Shown here in pieces: positions 36,456 through 36,511 of a DNA stretch of 36,511 bases (the stretch's first letter is position 1; the number at the start of each line of letters is the position of its first letter). The stretch is from Vibrio sp. AND4 (GTDB lineage: Bacteria; Pseudomonadota; Gammaproteobacteria; Enterobacterales; Vibrionaceae): the NCBI RefSeq assembly GCF_000171815.1, contig NZ_ABGR01000020.1, forward strand, positions 1 through 36,511. The letters run 5' to 3'. The notes beneath the pieces are model-generated. The model saw only the letters and a list, made by a program, of their open reading frames with translations. It did not search any database and was not told the origin of the DNA. A program made the translations under genes and the position numbers.

Positions 36456-36474
36456 AATAATGATTCTCAGTTAT
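36456..36474. promoter_or_regulatory. Fur-box-like site upstream of the multicopper oxidase
   Basis: AATAATGATTCTCAGTTAT matches the 19-bp Fur consensus at about 13 positions, with the core AATGATTCTCA typical of vibrio iron boxes. It lies 49 nt before the oxidase start and could serve that gene or one just outside the window. Confidence 0.45.
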
Positions 36475-36511
36475 CTTTTAAGTATATCCCAGGAGTTATG
36501 AGTATATAAAT

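Overview
The window reads as ordinary chromosomal DNA of a gammaproteobacterium of the genus Vibrio. The gene content, the 16S rRNA, the ubiD-ferredoxin-fre and trxA/rhlB-gppA neighbourhoods, and a CsrB-type RNA all fit; the Harveyi clade is a plausible guess. Two perfect copies of the ParB-binding palindrome parS (27805-27820, 31728-31743), a third with one mismatch (12982-12997) and an rRNA operon suggest a position near the replication origin of the main chromosome. I see no transposase, integrase, prophage or CRISPR array. Nearly every gene is housekeeping or metabolic.

Layout. 1-3010: an rRNA operon transcribed leftward (promoter, leader with boxA, 16S, tRNA-Ile, tRNA-Ala, 5' end of 23S). 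3094-5941: a tightly coupled leftward operon ubiD-ferredoxin-fre, with a UbiD carrying an internal duplication. 6077-7069: an unrecognised exported protein. 7175-8957: rho and trxA, leftward, each with a terminator. 9069-11895: rhlB and gppA, rightward. 12113-12942: the queuosine-precursor transporter yhhQ behind a preQ1-I-like riboswitch candidate. 13019-15169: recQ and a DUF3630-type gene, leftward. 15345-19754: rarD, an AraC regulator, a LysE-type exporter and gamma-glutamyltransferase, rightward.

19775-20370: a CsrB-family regulatory RNA with 28 GGA motifs, its promoter, a candidate VarA/UvrY box and a strong terminator. 20504-22678: uvrD with a candidate LexA box. 22720-23090: a non-coding stretch with little that can be named. 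23125-25740: a small helical protein, a Bcr/CflA-type efflux pump and a divergent LysR regulator. 25775-27734: a 51-codon ORF and a three-domain Xaa-Pro aminopeptidase. 27850-34453: the thiamin operon thiCEFSGH under a TPP riboswitch, whose promoter lies partly inside the crcB terminator. 34518-36474: crcB, a Tat-exported multicopper oxidase and a Fur-like box.

Functional links: the thi genes make thiazole and pyrimidine phosphates and join them to thiamin phosphate under TPP feedback. UbiD works in ubiquinone synthesis; the neighbouring ferredoxin and flavin reductase together look like a split electron-transfer chain. CsrB would titrate CsrA. Rho, RhlB, GppA and the rRNA operon are core RNA and stringent-response functions. 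The least ordinary items are the UbiD duplication, the enlarged 16S helix, ThiE with its extra N-terminal domain and insertion, parS placed in a coding sequence and (variant) in a terminator, the nested thi promoter, and the 51-codon ORF.
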